A stretch of DNA of 64,000 bases from Pseudanabaena sp. (GCA_003249015.1 QBLS01000013.1:62001-126000); one strand, 5' to 3'. Shown: positions 24,910-33,666, counted from the stretch's first letter. The notes: a model not told the origin generated them from the letters alone. Numbers and translations: made by a program.

Positions 24910-25566
24910 CTAGAGCGCCAGAAATCGCTTTATATCTTGCCAATAACCTTCAATATCCTTACCTAGTGCGTGATCATCTTCAACGAGCTTTAGCTCTACT
25001 TGAGATCGTCCTTTAGCAAATTCTTCGCTTAGCACCGATGGCACAACATCGTCATGGATGCCATGCAGGATCAAGATTGGCAGCGATCGCGTCAAGCTAT
25101 CTTCAGAAAAACTCTGAGCATCGGCGATAAATTCATAATGTAAATTTACATTCCGTTTCAATCCGTAATGGTAGAACTGCCGCACGCCCGACTGTCGCCA
25201 ATCTTCCATATTTTCTATGCCGATCGCCAGCGTGACTCGCTGACCAAACCCAAAGGCAGGTGCAAATAAAACCAGTTTCTCCACCATAGGACTGAGTGCG
25301 GCGAGTTGCACCGCCAGAAATCCGCCCAAGCTAGAACCAATCACTGCGATCGCTTGCCCTTCCGCAAAATATTGAGTTTGCAAATAATCTAATTGCTGCG
25401 AAAGCGTCACTGTCGAAAAATCCGCAAGATTGAGATCGGGGATATGTAGGGTCAAGCCCAGTTCTGCAAATCTTTGCTGCATATAGAGAGCCTTGTAAGA
25501 ATTAGGGCTAGAAGCAAAGCCATGTAAGTAGAGATATTGCACTTGAAGTTTTACCCTTATACACAA
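24910..25566 (-). CDS. YqiA/YcfP-like alpha/beta hydrolase
   Basis: The protein has 218 residues. YLYLHGFASSPNSYKA near residue 12 is the oxyanion-type HGF motif, the nucleophile is in IGSSLGG (near 77), and Asp/His appear in LHGIHDDVVP and DDHAL. The YqiA family comprises small esterases of unknown substrate. Start: TTG at 25566, or GTG eight codons later (VQYLYLHG), which would give a more compact N-terminus. Confidence 0.8.
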   Translation of the reverse strand: MCIRVKLQVQYLYLHGFASSPNSYKALYMQQRFAELGLTLHIPDLNLADFSTVTLSQQLDYLQTQYFAEGQAIAVIGSSLGGFLAVQLAALSPMVEKLVLFAPAFGFGQRVTLAIGIENMEDWRQSGVRQFYHYGLKRNVNLHYEFIADAQSFSEDSLTRSLPILILHGIHDDVVPSVLSEEFAKGRSQVELKLVEDDHALGKDIEGYWQDIKRFLAL

Positions 25567-25596
25567 AATTCAGTTAAAAGTCAGTAGCTAAGCAAC

Positions 25597-25711
25597 CTAG
25601 AAAGCTATTCCGCCCGCTACGTGGGCGGAATATACGAGAAGCGAGTGGCGGCGCTTCGCGCCGCCACTCGTCTTCTAGTTTTATGTCCTAATAAGACTGG
25701 CGACAGCTATA
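25597..25711. repeat. Composite repeat: truncated family 2 core joined to half of a family 1 element
   Basis: The left part is CCTAGAAAGC then TATTCCGCCCGC-TAC-GTGGGCGGAATA (25606-25632) as in family 2. The right part is the hairpin AGAAGCGAGTGGCGGCGC (25637-25675) followed by the family 1 right arm ending GGCGACAGCTATA. One element seems to have inserted into or replaced the left arm of the other. Confidence 0.65.
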
Positions 25712-25765
25712 AGAGATCCGCCGCCTGTTTGTAGAATAAAGTAACTATTCACAGGAATAAATACC

Positions 25766-26635
25766 ATGTTCACCCGCTACTTGAAATTACCGCTACTAGT
25801 CGGCTTGAGTATATTGGTGGCGATCGCCTCAATTATTTTGGGTGTATCGCGTGTGGATGCTTTACAGATCATGCTCCGACCAAACGCCCCTAAGCTGGGT
25901 GATACAGTTTCTGTGTGGATATCTGCTAACAATCCGCCCACGGTGTCTTTGGGGCGTAAACAATATCCTGCCTTTGCCATGTCCCCAAATCGTTGGCGTG
26001 CTTTCATTCCGACTACGCCACTGGACAAAGCAGGAACAAAGCAGGTGGTGGTGACTGGTGATGGGTTGCAACAGACCTTAACAATGCCCTTAGCAAATCG
26101 GCAGTTTCCGACACAAAGAATTTGGATTGATGAATCTGGCGGTGGTTCGGAGCCGACCGATTATGAATGGGATAAGGTTTCGGCTTTTAAGAAATTGGTA
26201 ACTCCCCAAAAGTTTTGGAATGGGGCTTTTTTGCGTCCTAATAGCGGTGAGATTACTTCTGTGTTTGGGGTGCAGCGCTATTACAACGGTGTATTTGCCG
26301 ATGACTATTACCATCGTGGCGTGGACTACGGCGGCGCTGTTGGCTCCCCTGTGGTCGCACCTGCGGCGGGTTATATCCGTTTAGTTGGTACTGTGGGGCA
26401 AGGCTTTCGGCTGCATGGCAATACGATTGGGCTAGATCATGGTCAAGGAGTATCCAGTATTTTTCTGCATCTCAGCAAGATCTATGTCAAGGAAGGCGAT
26501 TTTGTAAAGGCTGGTCAAACAATTGGTGCAGTCGGTGCAACGGGCGCGGTCACTGGCGCTCATTTACATTGGGGGCTGTATGTCAATGGTGAGGCGATCG
26601 ACCCTGTAGCATGGCGCTATGAGGCGATCGAATAG
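25766..26635 (+). CDS. M23 family (LytM) peptidase
   Basis: The protein has 289 residues. A signal anchor lies at residues 8-30 (LKLPLLVGLSILVAIASII). The C-terminal M23 domain starts with HRGVDYGGAVGSPVVAPAAG, the first zinc ligand His and Asp, and ends with GAHLHWGLYVNGEAIDP, the H-x-H pair. LytM-type enzymes cleave peptide cross-links of peptidoglycan, often in division or septal junction remodelling. A beta-rich region (30-140) precedes the domain. Export and cell-wall location are inferred. Confidence 0.9.
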   Translation: MFTRYLKLPLLVGLSILVAIASIILGVSRVDALQIMLRPNAPKLGDTVSVWISANNPPTVSLGRKQYPAFAMSPNRWRAFIPTTPLDKAGTKQVVVTGDGLQQTLTMPLANRQFPTQRIWIDESGGGSEPTDYEWDKVSAFKKLVTPQKFWNGAFLRPNSGEITSVFGVQRYYNGVFADDYYHRGVDYGGAVGSPVVAPAAGYIRLVGTVGQGFRLHGNTIGLDHGQGVSSIFLHLSKIYVKEGDFVKAGQTIGAVGATGAVTGAHLHWGLYVNGEAIDPVAWRYEAIE

Positions 26636-26654
26636 GTTGTAGCGCTTTGCGCTC

Positions 26655-26713
26655 AAACCCCAAGAAGCTATCAAAACGTTGCGAAGCAACGTTTTGATAG
26701 CTTCTTGGGGTTT
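26655..26713. terminator. Perfect hairpin after the M23 gene
   Basis: AAACCCCAAGAAGCTATCAA... around GTTGC-GAA-GCAAC, preceded by AGCGCTTTGCGCTC, the family 3 outer end. It starts 20 bp after the stop. Confidence 0.7.
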
Positions 26714-26717
26714 GGGA

Positions 26718-26820
26718 TTAAGTAGATAGGCATATAAGAAAACTAAAAACCTAGAAAGCTGTCCCGCCCGCTACGCGGGCGGGACAGCTTTCTAGGTTTT
26801 AATTATGGTGAGCATCTTAG
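26718..26820. repeat. Palindromic element, family 2 (complete)
   Basis: Left end TTAAGTAGATAGGCATATAAG and right end GGTTTTAATTATGGTGAG, with the inner perfect stem 26746-26800 (AAAACCTAGAAAGCTGTCCC...). Both ends match 4196-4285 in opposite orientation, which defines the element. Confidence 0.8.
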
Positions 26821-26826
26821 GTGCTT

Positions 26827-27663
26827 TTAAACTATTCCAAACCAAGCTAGATAATTGGAAATTATAGTATTTCCATAAAAAAGAGAAATGGCGGCCCCTA
26901 AAGCCAAAAATGGTCCAAAGGGAATCTTCTGTTGCTTGTCCAAATTTTTGGTGACGATCGCGATCGCACCGACCACAGTACCGATCGCGGAAGCAATCAT
27001 AATCGCCAGTAACACATTCTGCCATCCCAACCACATCCCAATCATGGCAGCGAGTTTAGGATCGCCGCCACCCATTGCTTCTTTGTGTAAAAAGAATCTA
27101 CCTGCAATCCGCATGATATCCAATAGCCAGATTCCAACAAATGCACCGATGCTGCCAACCAGCAATAAGTTGGAAATTCCTGCCGCATTACTTGCTCCAC
27201 TGGATTCCGTCGCAGCAAGACTGACTTGATAGATTAAACCGATAATTAATCCCGACTGGGTGAGAGAATTGGGCAATGTCTGGGTATCGATATCAATCAG
27301 CGCTAGCGCTAATAGCCAACTCAAAAAAGCAGCATAGAAGCATAAAATTAATATCGAAAGTGAGGTTCCGAAATAGGCAGCAACGCACCAAAATAAGAAT
27401 GCAGTCAAAGCCTCGATCGCAGGATAACGCCACGACACAGGTGTCTTGCAATAGCGACATTTACCCTTAATTAAAAACCAACCAATCACAGGAATATTGT
27501 CGCGGGGAGCCAGTTGGCGCAGGCAATGGGGACATCGCGAGGGCGGATGTAAAATTGACAAGCCCGCAGGAACGCGATAAACAACCACATTTAAAAAGCT
27601 ACCAATGCAAGCACCGATCGCGATCGCCATTCCTTGTAAAAAGAGAGATTCAATGAGTTGCAA
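26827..27663 (-). CDS. pilD: Prepilin peptidase / N-methyltransferase (A24 family)
   Basis: The protein has 278 residues and processes type IV prepilins. Residues 39-45 and 65-71 form the tetracysteine zinc motif (CPHC... CRYC). The two catalytic aspartates are in LIDIDTQTLP (near 125) and GGGDPKLAAM (near 195). Multiple transmembrane helices surround them. Pili give cyanobacteria motility and DNA uptake. No pilus gene is adjacent. Confidence 0.93.
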   Translation of the reverse strand: MQLIESLFLQGMAIAIGACIGSFLNVVVYRVPAGLSILHPPSRCPHCLRQLAPRDNIPVIGWFLIKGKCRYCKTPVSWRYPAIEALTAFLFWCVAAYFGTSLSILILCFYAAFLSWLLALALIDIDTQTLPNSLTQSGLIIGLIYQVSLAATESSGASNAAGISNLLLVGSIGAFVGIWLLDIMRIAGRFFLHKEAMGGGDPKLAAMIGMWLGWQNVLLAIMIASAIGTVVGAIAIVTKNLDKQQKIPFGPFLALGAAISLFYGNTIISNYLAWFGIV

Positions 27664-27727
27664 AGATTTACAGCAGGGTAGTTTAAAGTACTATATAGCA
27701 ATCTTACAGCGCCCTGCACTCAAACCC

Positions 27728-27768
27728 CAAAGACGAATGGCGGCGCGAAGCGCCGCCATTCGTCTTTG
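27728..27768. repeat. Palindrome upstream of pilD and the SPOUT gene
   Basis: CAAAGACGAATGGCGGCGC-GAA-GCGCCGCCATTCGTCTTTG, perfect, between divergent starts and preceded by a family 3 end (AGCGCCCTGCACTCAAACCCC). Confidence 0.75.
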
Positions 27769-27808
27769 CGTAGTTAGTTTTATAAGTTGAAATACTAGGA
27801 ATCAAAAT

Positions 27809-28591
27809 TTGCTTACCAGCACTAAAAATCCATTAGTCAAACAGTTGCGATTGCTAGGTGAAAATGCCAAGGAACGCCGCGCACAGGGTTTGTTTTTAAT
27901 TGAAGGAACCCATGCAATCACAGAGGCGATCGCTACAGCTTATCCATTGGCTATATTTTGCTGCACCGAGAAATGGATTCATACCAATCCAGACTTGTAT
28001 GACCAATTAGAAGCAATGGATGATCTGGATCGATTAGAAGTTGTTTCAGAAGAAGTTATTCAAGCGATCGCCACCACCAAAAATCCTGATGGGGCGATCG
28101 CGGCGGCAGTGTTACCAGTTAGGGAAGTTGTTAAGATTGAGAGTCTTGGCTTAGCCCTTGAAACGATTCAAGACCCAGGCAATATTGGAGCGATCGTGCG
28201 ATCGGCAGTAGCTGTTGAGCTAGACGGAATGCTAGTAAGCAGTGACAGTGTAGATTTGACCAATCCCAAAATCATTCGCGCCACGGCTGGGCAATGGTTT
28301 CGCTGTGCTATGCAAACTACCGATCAACTTGCCGATGAGGTTCGCAGATTACAGTCTCAGGGTGTAAAGGCGATCGCCACCTTAGCCAATGCTCCCAAAA
28401 CCTACTGGGAATATGACTTTACGCAACCAACCATAATTTTATTGGGTAATGAGGGCAATGGATTGTCTGCGGAGTTAATAGAACTTGCTGATGAGGGGAT
28501 ATCGATTCCCCAAAGTAATCACGTTGAATCGTTGAATGTTGCAGTTTGTGCGGCTTTGCTGCTCTATGAAGCAAAACGTCAGCGTCGATGA
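27809..28591 (+). CDS. TrmH-like SPOUT RNA 2'-O-methyltransferase
   Basis: The protein has 260 residues. The N-terminal substrate-binding domain begins LTSTKNPLVKQLRLL...LIEGTHAI; the SPOUT knot has IQDPGNIGAIVRSA, ILLGNEGNGLS and IPQSNHVESLNVAVCAALLLYE. It methylates rRNA or tRNA ribose using S-adenosylmethionine; the target is unknown. The TTG start at 27809 is supported because the frame begins there with the conserved LTSTKNP. Confidence 0.92.
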   Translation: MLTSTKNPLVKQLRLLGENAKERRAQGLFLIEGTHAITEAIATAYPLAIFCCTEKWIHTNPDLYDQLEAMDDLDRLEVVSEEVIQAIATTKNPDGAIAAAVLPVREVVKIESLGLALETIQDPGNIGAIVRSAVAVELDGMLVSSDSVDLTNPKIIRATAGQWFRCAMQTTDQLADEVRRLQSQGVKAIATLANAPKTYWEYDFTQPTIILLGNEGNGLSAELIELADEGISIPQSNHVESLNVAVCAALLLYEAKRQRR

Positions 28592-28634
28592 TAGTGCCGC
28601 GCTGGGCGCAGCACTTGCTCGTAGAGTTTATATC

Positions 28635-28667
28635 AAATAAAGAAATGGCTATGCCATTTCTTTATTT
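28635..28667. repeat. AAATAAAGAAATGGC palindrome
   Basis: AAATAAAGAAATGGC-TAT-GCCATTTCTTTATTT, related to 39437-39463. It lies between convergent genes directly before the next hairpin. Confidence 0.65.
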
Positions 28668-28724
28668 AAAAAACCAGAAGGTTGTTCCGCCCGCTACGCG
28701 GGCGGAACAACCTTCTGGTTTTTT
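28668..28724. terminator. Hairpin of family 2 core before cax
   Basis: AAAAAACCAGAAGGTTGTTCC... with CCCGC-TAC-GCGGG centre and T run, followed by TTACTTATGCCTAACTACTTA, the family 2 outer end. It lies between the SPOUT gene and the convergent cax. Confidence 0.75.
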
Positions 28725-28748
28725 AGTTTACTTATGCCTAACTACTTA

Positions 28749-29852
28749 TTAGACTGGTTGAAAATAGAAAGCGAAGCCTAAAATTGCATAGGTTGCAATT
28801 AGTAGTGAACCTTCTAGCCAATTTGAGCGTCCATCGGAACTGATGGAATTAGCAACTAGCACGGCTACTACAACCGCAACTAACTCAAAGGGATTAAAGT
28901 TTAAGTCCATCGGCTTGCCCAGAAACCATCCTACAATTACCAACAAAGGCGCAACAAATAAAGCAATTTGCATACTTGAACCAACAGCGACAGATACAGA
29001 TAGTTCCATTTTATTTTTCATCGCTACGGTAATTGCTGTCGTATGTTCCGCCGCATTACCGATAATTGGCAATAAAATTACCCCTGTAAATAACTCGGTC
29101 AGTCCCAACTGCGCCGTAGCTTCTTCCAAGGTTCCCACTAGTAGTTCTGATTCTAGCGCTACTAAAAGGGTTACTCCAAATAGAACTCCAATCCATAATG
29201 GTAAATTGACTTTTTGAGGATGCCCTGTTTCGGCTTCCGCGTCGTCAGCTTCTGATACACCCACATCATAGAGATAGGCGTGGGTTTTCATCGAAAACAG
29301 AAGCGTTAAGCAGTAGACCACAATCAAGACAACTGCGATCGCGAGTGAGAGCTTTTGAATAATCTCTTCACTAATGCCTACGGTGGAGAAGTTAGCGGCT
29401 GTGGGCAATAAGATGGCAACAACGGCTAAATTCATCACCGAAGCATTGAGTCTTGCCATTGTCGGTTGAAACTCCTGCTCTTTGTACCGAAGCCCACCTA
29501 AGAACATGGAAAAGCCCATGACTAGCAGCAAGTTGCCAATAATTGAGCCTGTAATGCTGGCTTTGACGACACTGGTAAAACCTGCATTCAGGGCGACAAT
29601 CGCAATGATTAATTCGGTTGCATTCCCAAAAGTTGCGTTCATTAATCCTCCCCACGATGGCCCCAAAACCACAGAAATCTCTTCGGTGGCAGTACTGAGC
29701 CAACCTGCTAGGGGTAAAATCGCGATCGCTGAAGTTACAAATATTAACGTTGAATCCCAACCTAACAAGTGACCAATCACCGATATGGGCACAAAAGCAA
29801 GTAAACCAAAGGAGAAGATCTTCTTAAACATATTTAGCCGTTGTAGCATCAA
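28749..29852 (-). CDS. Calcium/cation-proton antiporter (CaCA/Cax family)
   Basis: The protein has 367 residues and about eleven transmembrane helices. Two inverted motifs GNATELIIA (near 75) and GNAAEHTTAI (near 265) are the alpha repeats of Cax exchangers, which extrude Ca2+ against protons. The acidic loop AEAETGHP near 210 is typical. The preferred start could be the ATG at 29831 (MFKKIFS). It is divergent from cobO. Confidence 0.92.
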   Translation of the reverse strand: MMLQRLNMFKKIFSFGLLAFVPISVIGHLLGWDSTLIFVTSAIAILPLAGWLSTATEEISVVLGPSWGGLMNATFGNATELIIAIVALNAGFTSVVKASITGSIIGNLLLVMGFSMFLGGLRYKEQEFQPTMARLNASVMNLAVVAILLPTAANFSTVGISEEIIQKLSLAIAVVLIVVYCLTLLFSMKTHAYLYDVGVSEADDAEAETGHPQKVNLPLWIGVLFGVTLLVALESELLVGTLEEATAQLGLTELFTGVILLPIIGNAAEHTTAITVAMKNKMELSVSVAVGSSMQIALFVAPLLVIVGWFLGKPMDLNFNPFELVAVVVAVLVANSISSDGRSNWLEGSLLIATYAILGFAFYFQPV

Positions 29853-29890
29853 GGCTAAATATACAGTAATCTTTCAAATGGTGACAGCAT

Positions 29891-29948
29891 AGGCAAAATC
29901 TGATTTTAAGCTACCCACTTTGTGGGCAGCCTAAAATCAGATTTTGCC
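29891..29948. repeat. Palindrome between cax and cobO starts
   Basis: AGGCAAAATCTGATTTTA... and the complement with a CCCACTTTGTGGG centre, near-perfect. It lies between two divergent starts, so it is not a terminator. Confidence 0.7.
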
Positions 29949-29984
29949 TGATTAATCATCTTCAATTCTATTTAGTAAATTTTT

Positions 29985-30593
29985 ATGACAGAACTTACAA
30001 CTGAGCAGCATCGCTTAAAAATGCAACGCCGCCAAGAGATTCAACAACAAAGAATTGCTGAACGAAATCTAGAAAAAGGGCTGATCATCGTCAATACAGG
30101 AGATGGCAAAGGCAAAACCACCGCTGCTTTGGGAATGGTTTTGCGATCGCTAGGACATGGGTATAAGGTGGCGATCATTCAATTTATCAAGGGTGCATGG
30201 GAACCTGCGGAAAAGAAAGTTTTTGCAATGTGGGAAGACCAATTAGTCTTTCAAGCACTGGGTGAAGGCTTTACATGGGATACCCAAGATCGCGATCGCG
30301 ATATCGCCAAAACCAAGGAAGCGTGGGAAGTGGGACTTGGCTATATCAAAAATCCTGACTATAGATTAGTTCTCCTTGATGAGATTAATATTGCTCTCAA
30401 ACTAGGATATCTGGATGTGCAAACTGTAATTGCTGGACTAAAGGAAAAACCTGAAGATTCCCATGTAATTCTCACGGGTCGAGGCGCTCTTCCTGAGTTA
30501 ATCGAAGTTGCTGACTTAGTAACAAGAATGGAAATTGTAAAGCATCCATTTAGGGAGCAAGGCGTTAAGGCACAGGCAGGAATTGAGTTTTAG
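29985..30593 (+). CDS. cobO: Cob(I)yrinic acid a,c-diamide adenosyltransferase
   Basis: The protein has 202 residues with P-loop NTGDGKGKTTAALGM near residue 37, ending in QAGIEF, as in CobO/BtuR. It adenosylates corrinoids for (pseudo)cobalamin. It is a single gene here, with no other cobalamin genes in the window. Confidence 0.94.
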   Translation: MTELTTEQHRLKMQRRQEIQQQRIAERNLEKGLIIVNTGDGKGKTTAALGMVLRSLGHGYKVAIIQFIKGAWEPAEKKVFAMWEDQLVFQALGEGFTWDTQDRDRDIAKTKEAWEVGLGYIKNPDYRLVLLDEINIALKLGYLDVQTVIAGLKEKPEDSHVILTGRGALPELIEVADLVTRMEIVKHPFREQGVKAQAGIEF

Positions 30594-30634
30594 AGAATAT
30601 TTGAGAAGCTATTGAACCTAGGTTAAGGAAATCT

Positions 30635-31039
30635 CTAAGAGAGATAAAACTTGTAGCTAACTCCGCCATCTTCTGTAACTTCAAAATCGGCATTCAATTC
30701 GGTAGCTTTTTTGTCTAAATATTGCTTTGACTCTTCTAGAGATATCTGATTAGCGATCGCAAAACTAATTGGCGTAATGCTGCCATCGTTAGCCTGCAAA
30801 GTCGTTAAAAAGTTAAATTCAAGTTGACGTTGGCGCACTTCGAGCAAATCATCTTGTTTCTTTTTGTCTTTCCAGACGATCCAAGTTCCAAAAGCTAAAG
30901 CAGGAACACCAATTATAATTCCTCCCATCGCCGCGCTGCGATCTTTGGGAGTGGGGTCTTTAGTGGTTAGCGATGAGACGGTTACAGTCAGAAAGATAAA
31001 TCCTATGGAAAAGAGAAGCCCAGCAAATATTTTCTGCAT
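30635..31039 (-). CDS. Small membrane protein with C-terminal winged-helix-like region
   Basis: The protein has 134 residues. Two transmembrane helices lie at residues 5-24 and 40-59. The cytoplasmic part has a coiled segment (KKKQDDLLEVRQRQLEFNFLTTLQ) and then NDGSITPISFAIANQISLEESKQYLDKKATELNADFEVTEDG, which looks like a small helix-turn-helix. Function is unknown. It lies downstream of the mrp operon on the same strand with a 45-bp gap and might belong to the operon's tail. Confidence 0.65.
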   Translation of the reverse strand: MQKIFAGLLFSIGFIFLTVTVSSLTTKDPTPKDRSAAMGGIIIGVPALAFGTWIVWKDKKKQDDLLEVRQRQLEFNFLTTLQANDGSITPISFAIANQISLEESKQYLDKKATELNADFEVTEDGGVSYKFYLS

Positions 31040-31084
31040 AGATCACAACCATAAATCGTAATGACAATCATAGCGCTGTCATTC

Positions 31085-31744
31085 CTACAATAAACCGCGA
31101 TAGCGGATAAAAGCTAATACGACTGACCATGAGCCTAGCGCCACCTTAATCGCAACTAAAATATTCAGAATTGGGATGATGCCGCCACTAATTAGTTCTC
31201 CTAACTGACCATGGGGCAATTCTATCCCTGAGAGGGTGATCACCGATAAAACAATAAAAATCAGTACTGATATCTTTTCCCAAGTTGCGGCGTGCCAGCG
31301 TTTATAGAGCTTTTGCAGTCGCTCTGGAGGAGAAGTTATCGCAATCAAACCGATCGCAGTTCCGCCAGCCACACCCGCCGCAAATCCTCCCCCTGGGGTG
31401 AGATGTCCACGAATTGCTAACTCGATCGCAACTAAGGCAGCAACAGTTGCGCCCAATTGAGCAAGGACAATTGAAGTTTGATCGGTAAATTGGTAAATTC
31501 GCGTAAATGGTTTCTCGTTGGCAAGCAAGAAATTTGCGCCCATGATGGCGATTGTGAAGACGATTACTTCAAAAATGGTGTCATAGAGGCGATTGCGAAA
31601 AATGATGCCTGATACCACATTACTAACCCCACTGTCTTGGGCGATCGCTTCGACAATAGAGAAAGGCAAACTAGGGGCAGGGTTCGGCAAAAATAGCATT
31701 TTCACAACAAAAGCTATACCTGCAACTATATAAATCCATTTCAT
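31085..31744 (-). CDS. mrpB: Na+/H+ antiporter subunit MrpB/MnhB
   Basis: The protein has 219 residues with the MnhB domain: IIFRNRLYDTIFEVIVFTIAIMG (residues 48-70) and AIRGHLTPGGGFAAGVAGGTAIG (110-132). The C-terminal part has two more helices. It is the last gene of the mrp operon and lies 229 bp after mrpA, with a MITE inserted between. Confidence 0.88.
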   Translation of the reverse strand: MKWIYIVAGIAFVVKMLFLPNPAPSLPFSIVEAIAQDSGVSNVVSGIIFRNRLYDTIFEVIVFTIAIMGANFLLANEKPFTRIYQFTDQTSIVLAQLGATVAALVAIELAIRGHLTPGGGFAAGVAGGTAIGLIAITSPPERLQKLYKRWHAATWEKISVLIFIVLSVITLSGIELPHGQLGELISGGIIPILNILVAIKVALGSWSVVLAFIRYRGLL

Positions 31745-31785
31745 AATCTATTTTTTAAAAGGTGTTTTTAGGGTGAGTTTGTTAA

Positions 31786-31925
31786 GAAAGCATTTAAGAA
31801 TTGCTTCTTGCGGTCAAAAGTCCTAAGAGATCCCCCTCAATCCCCCTTAAAAAGGGGGAAGAATTTAATTCTCCCCCCTTTTTAAGGGAGGCTGGGGGGG
31901 ATCTAGACAATTCTTAAATGGTTTC
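31786..31925. mobile_element. 140-bp MITE with IS5-type ends
   Basis: The ends are GAAAGCATTTAAGAATTG (left, 31786-31803) and the inverse of GAAACCATTTAAGAATTG (right, 31908-31925), one mismatch in 18. Both ends are flanked by the same trinucleotide TAA (31783-31785 and 31926-31928). Inside is a nested inverted repeat AGATCCCCCTCAATCCCCCTT (left arm from 31828, right arm to 31904). The left end equals the left end of the IS at 53573 over all 18 bases. It has no coding capacity. Confidence 0.85.
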
Positions 31926-31973
31926 TAAGAGATCTTTGCTCGCTTAACAACAGGAGAGAGGTTTCTCTCGTCA

Positions 31974-32627
31974 TTATCTTGTATGAATTAATTGGACATT
32001 AGACAAAATTGGATCGGCTTGCATGATCTCATAGAGGCGATGCAGACGGATTTTGATTTGATAAAATCTGGATTGATTAGCTTCTTGAGGTTCGGCATTA
32101 TGCAAGGTTGCATGAACAATCTTATCAATTAATGCTTGTTCTAATTCTGCTTCGTTCTCATAGGGAACTAATTCAACTCGCATATAGTATTTACTGAAGG
32201 TGTTTTTTAGCATATCGATCAGCTTCTCCAATTCAGATAGAGGCACAGGAATGCTGTCAACCTGATCGGATGGCTCTAATGGTTCATTAGTCTGTGGATC
32301 TAGTTGCTTTAAGGGAAGATTGAGTTTAGTTAATTCCTCTTCTGAGTTGTAGGCGATCGCTACTTCCTCAACCACACCTAAACGCAAAACTAAAGATGAG
32401 CGCACCGCCACTGCATAGAGCATAGTTGCCAAGAATGCGCCCACTAGAGCTTCGGTTAGAGCGACATCGGCTGCGCCCAAAATTGTATAGACTAACGCTG
32501 ATACTGCGCCTAAGATGCCTCGCAGGACTAGGGCTTTGTAAGGATTAGCTTGAGATACTAACATTGATGCGGATATGGGTAACAGCACCGCGATCGCATA
32601 GACATAACCATCGTAATTACTACTCAT
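31974..32627 (-). CDS. mrpA: Na+/H+ antiporter subunit MrpA, short cyanobacterial form (DUF4040)
   Basis: The protein has 217 residues. The four N-terminal helices (YVYAIAVLLPISASMLV... LRGILGAVSALVYTILGAADVALTEALVGAFLATMLYAVAV) match DUF4040, the C-terminal part of full-length MrpA. The cytoplasmic tail (100-217) is hydrophilic. Cyanobacterial mrp operons encode this short MrpA after mrpG, as here. It is separated from mrpG by 60 bp with a hairpin. Confidence 0.82.
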   Translation of the reverse strand: MSSNYDGYVYAIAVLLPISASMLVSQANPYKALVLRGILGAVSALVYTILGAADVALTEALVGAFLATMLYAVAVRSSLVLRLGVVEEVAIAYNSEEELTKLNLPLKQLDPQTNEPLEPSDQVDSIPVPLSELEKLIDMLKNTFSKYYMRVELVPYENEAELEQALIDKIVHATLHNAEPQEANQSRFYQIKIRLHRLYEIMQADPILSNVQLIHTR

Positions 32628-32653
32628 TTAAAGTTTTACCTTTTCTATTTTTT

Positions 32654-32692
32654 AATAGCGAGTAACAGTACTTCGCTCTGTTACTTGCTATT
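32654..32692 (-). terminator. Hairpin between mrpG and mrpA
   Basis: AATAGCGAGTAACAG / CTGTTACTTGCTATT with a 9-nt loop at the end of mrpG. It may attenuate read-through into mrpA-mrpB. Confidence 0.5.
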
Positions 32693-32987
32693 TCTTCCTA
32701 GTCGTACTGCTAGAGCAGTAAGCCATCACATAGCACAGCATTGTGTTCCATAAAGCCAAGGAAATAATGGCTAGAATCAGTAATGGTAATTCCTTGGAAC
32801 GCAGTAATATTAATCCGAACACAATGGCGATCGAGCCAAGGGTGTCCGATACGGAGAGGCTATGGAGTTTAAAAAGTACTGATCGCTTTGTCAGGACCGC
32901 CGAGGTTCCCCAAAACCAGAACCATAATCCACTCAAGATACAAATGTAACTGAGGGTATGTACCACAGTAGTCATGGTGATGGACAT
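32688..32987 (-). CDS. mrpG: Na+/H+ antiporter subunit MrpG
   Basis: The protein has 99 residues with three transmembrane helices and the LHSLSVSDTLGSIAIVFGLIL motif of MnhG/PhaG. It starts 2 bp after mrpF. It is a small accessory subunit of the Mrp complex. Confidence 0.88.
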   Translation of the reverse strand: MSITMTTVVHTLSYICILSGLWFWFWGTSAVLTKRSVLFKLHSLSVSDTLGSIAIVFGLILLRSKELPLLILAIISLALWNTMLCYVMAYCSSSTTRKK

Positions 32988-32989
32988 AT

Positions 32990-33274
32990 TTATAAATTCC
33001 CTGTGCGTCGAATGATATGGGCTAGGAGCATGAATCCTGCGTTACCTACACTTAAAATAATTACGCCAACCACACCGATCATCCAGTCATCGCGCAACAC
33101 CGCAATTACTAAAATCATCACTGCGGATTTGGCGGCAATGCTGGAAAAAGCAAGCATAATTTCCCAAATATCATCATCAAATTTCCAAGCCTGATACAGG
33201 GGAATTAGCAGAGAGAAAACCATCGCGCCCACGACAAAGTTCAATACGGAACTGGGAGATAGATCAATATTCAT
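32990..33274 (-). CDS. mrpF: Na+/H+ antiporter subunit MrpF
   Basis: The protein has 94 residues and three transmembrane helices (FVVGAMVFSLLIPLYQ, AKSAVMILVIAVL, VGVIILSVGNAGFMLLAHII). It fits MnhF/MrpF in size and in position between mrpE and mrpG. The start overlaps the mrpE stop by 4 bp, so they are translationally coupled. Confidence 0.85.
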   Translation of the reverse strand: MNIDLSPSSVLNFVVGAMVFSLLIPLYQAWKFDDDIWEIMLAFSSIAAKSAVMILVIAVLRDDWMIGVVGVIILSVGNAGFMLLAHIIRRTGNL

Positions 33275-33666
33275 GAATTTTGCCTCTTCGAGATTCGTCG
33301 TACTACCCGATGGATGCTATACCAGCCGTCCTCATGATGCTCTAACACAATGGTTTTAGGCGTAAAAGTGATCAAGAAAATATCTAAAAATACCAGCGCC
33401 GCTGATCGCCGATATTTGGCTTTTTCCATCAATACTTCTTCGTGGGTATGGGGTTGCCAGATCATCTCGAATGATTCGATATAGGATTGCGGAACTGCCT
33501 GAATAATTCTGCCGATGCCTTGTAAAACATCTTTAAAGCGAACGTTTTCTGATCGGTAATAGGGCATTAGCAGACAGATACTCACGCCAATAATGATATT
33601 TGTAATACTGAAATTGGCGGTTAGCAAAAACCAGATCACGATTCGTAAAATAAATTGTCCAATCAT
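33271..33666 (-). CDS. mrpE: Na+/H+ antiporter subunit MrpE
   Basis: The protein has 131 residues. Two N-terminal helices (ILRIVIWFLLTANFSITNIIIGVSICLLMPYY) precede a soluble part ending in ITFTPKTIVLEHHEDGWYSIHRV, matching the conserved TPGT-like motif of MnhE (here TPKT). It overlaps mrpD and mrpF by 4 bp each. Confidence 0.86.
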   Translation of the reverse strand: MIGQFILRIVIWFLLTANFSITNIIIGVSICLLMPYYRSENVRFKDVLQGIGRIIQAVPQSYIESFEMIWQPHTHEEVLMEKAKYRRSAALVFLDIFLITFTPKTIVLEHHEDGWYSIHRVVRRISKRQNS

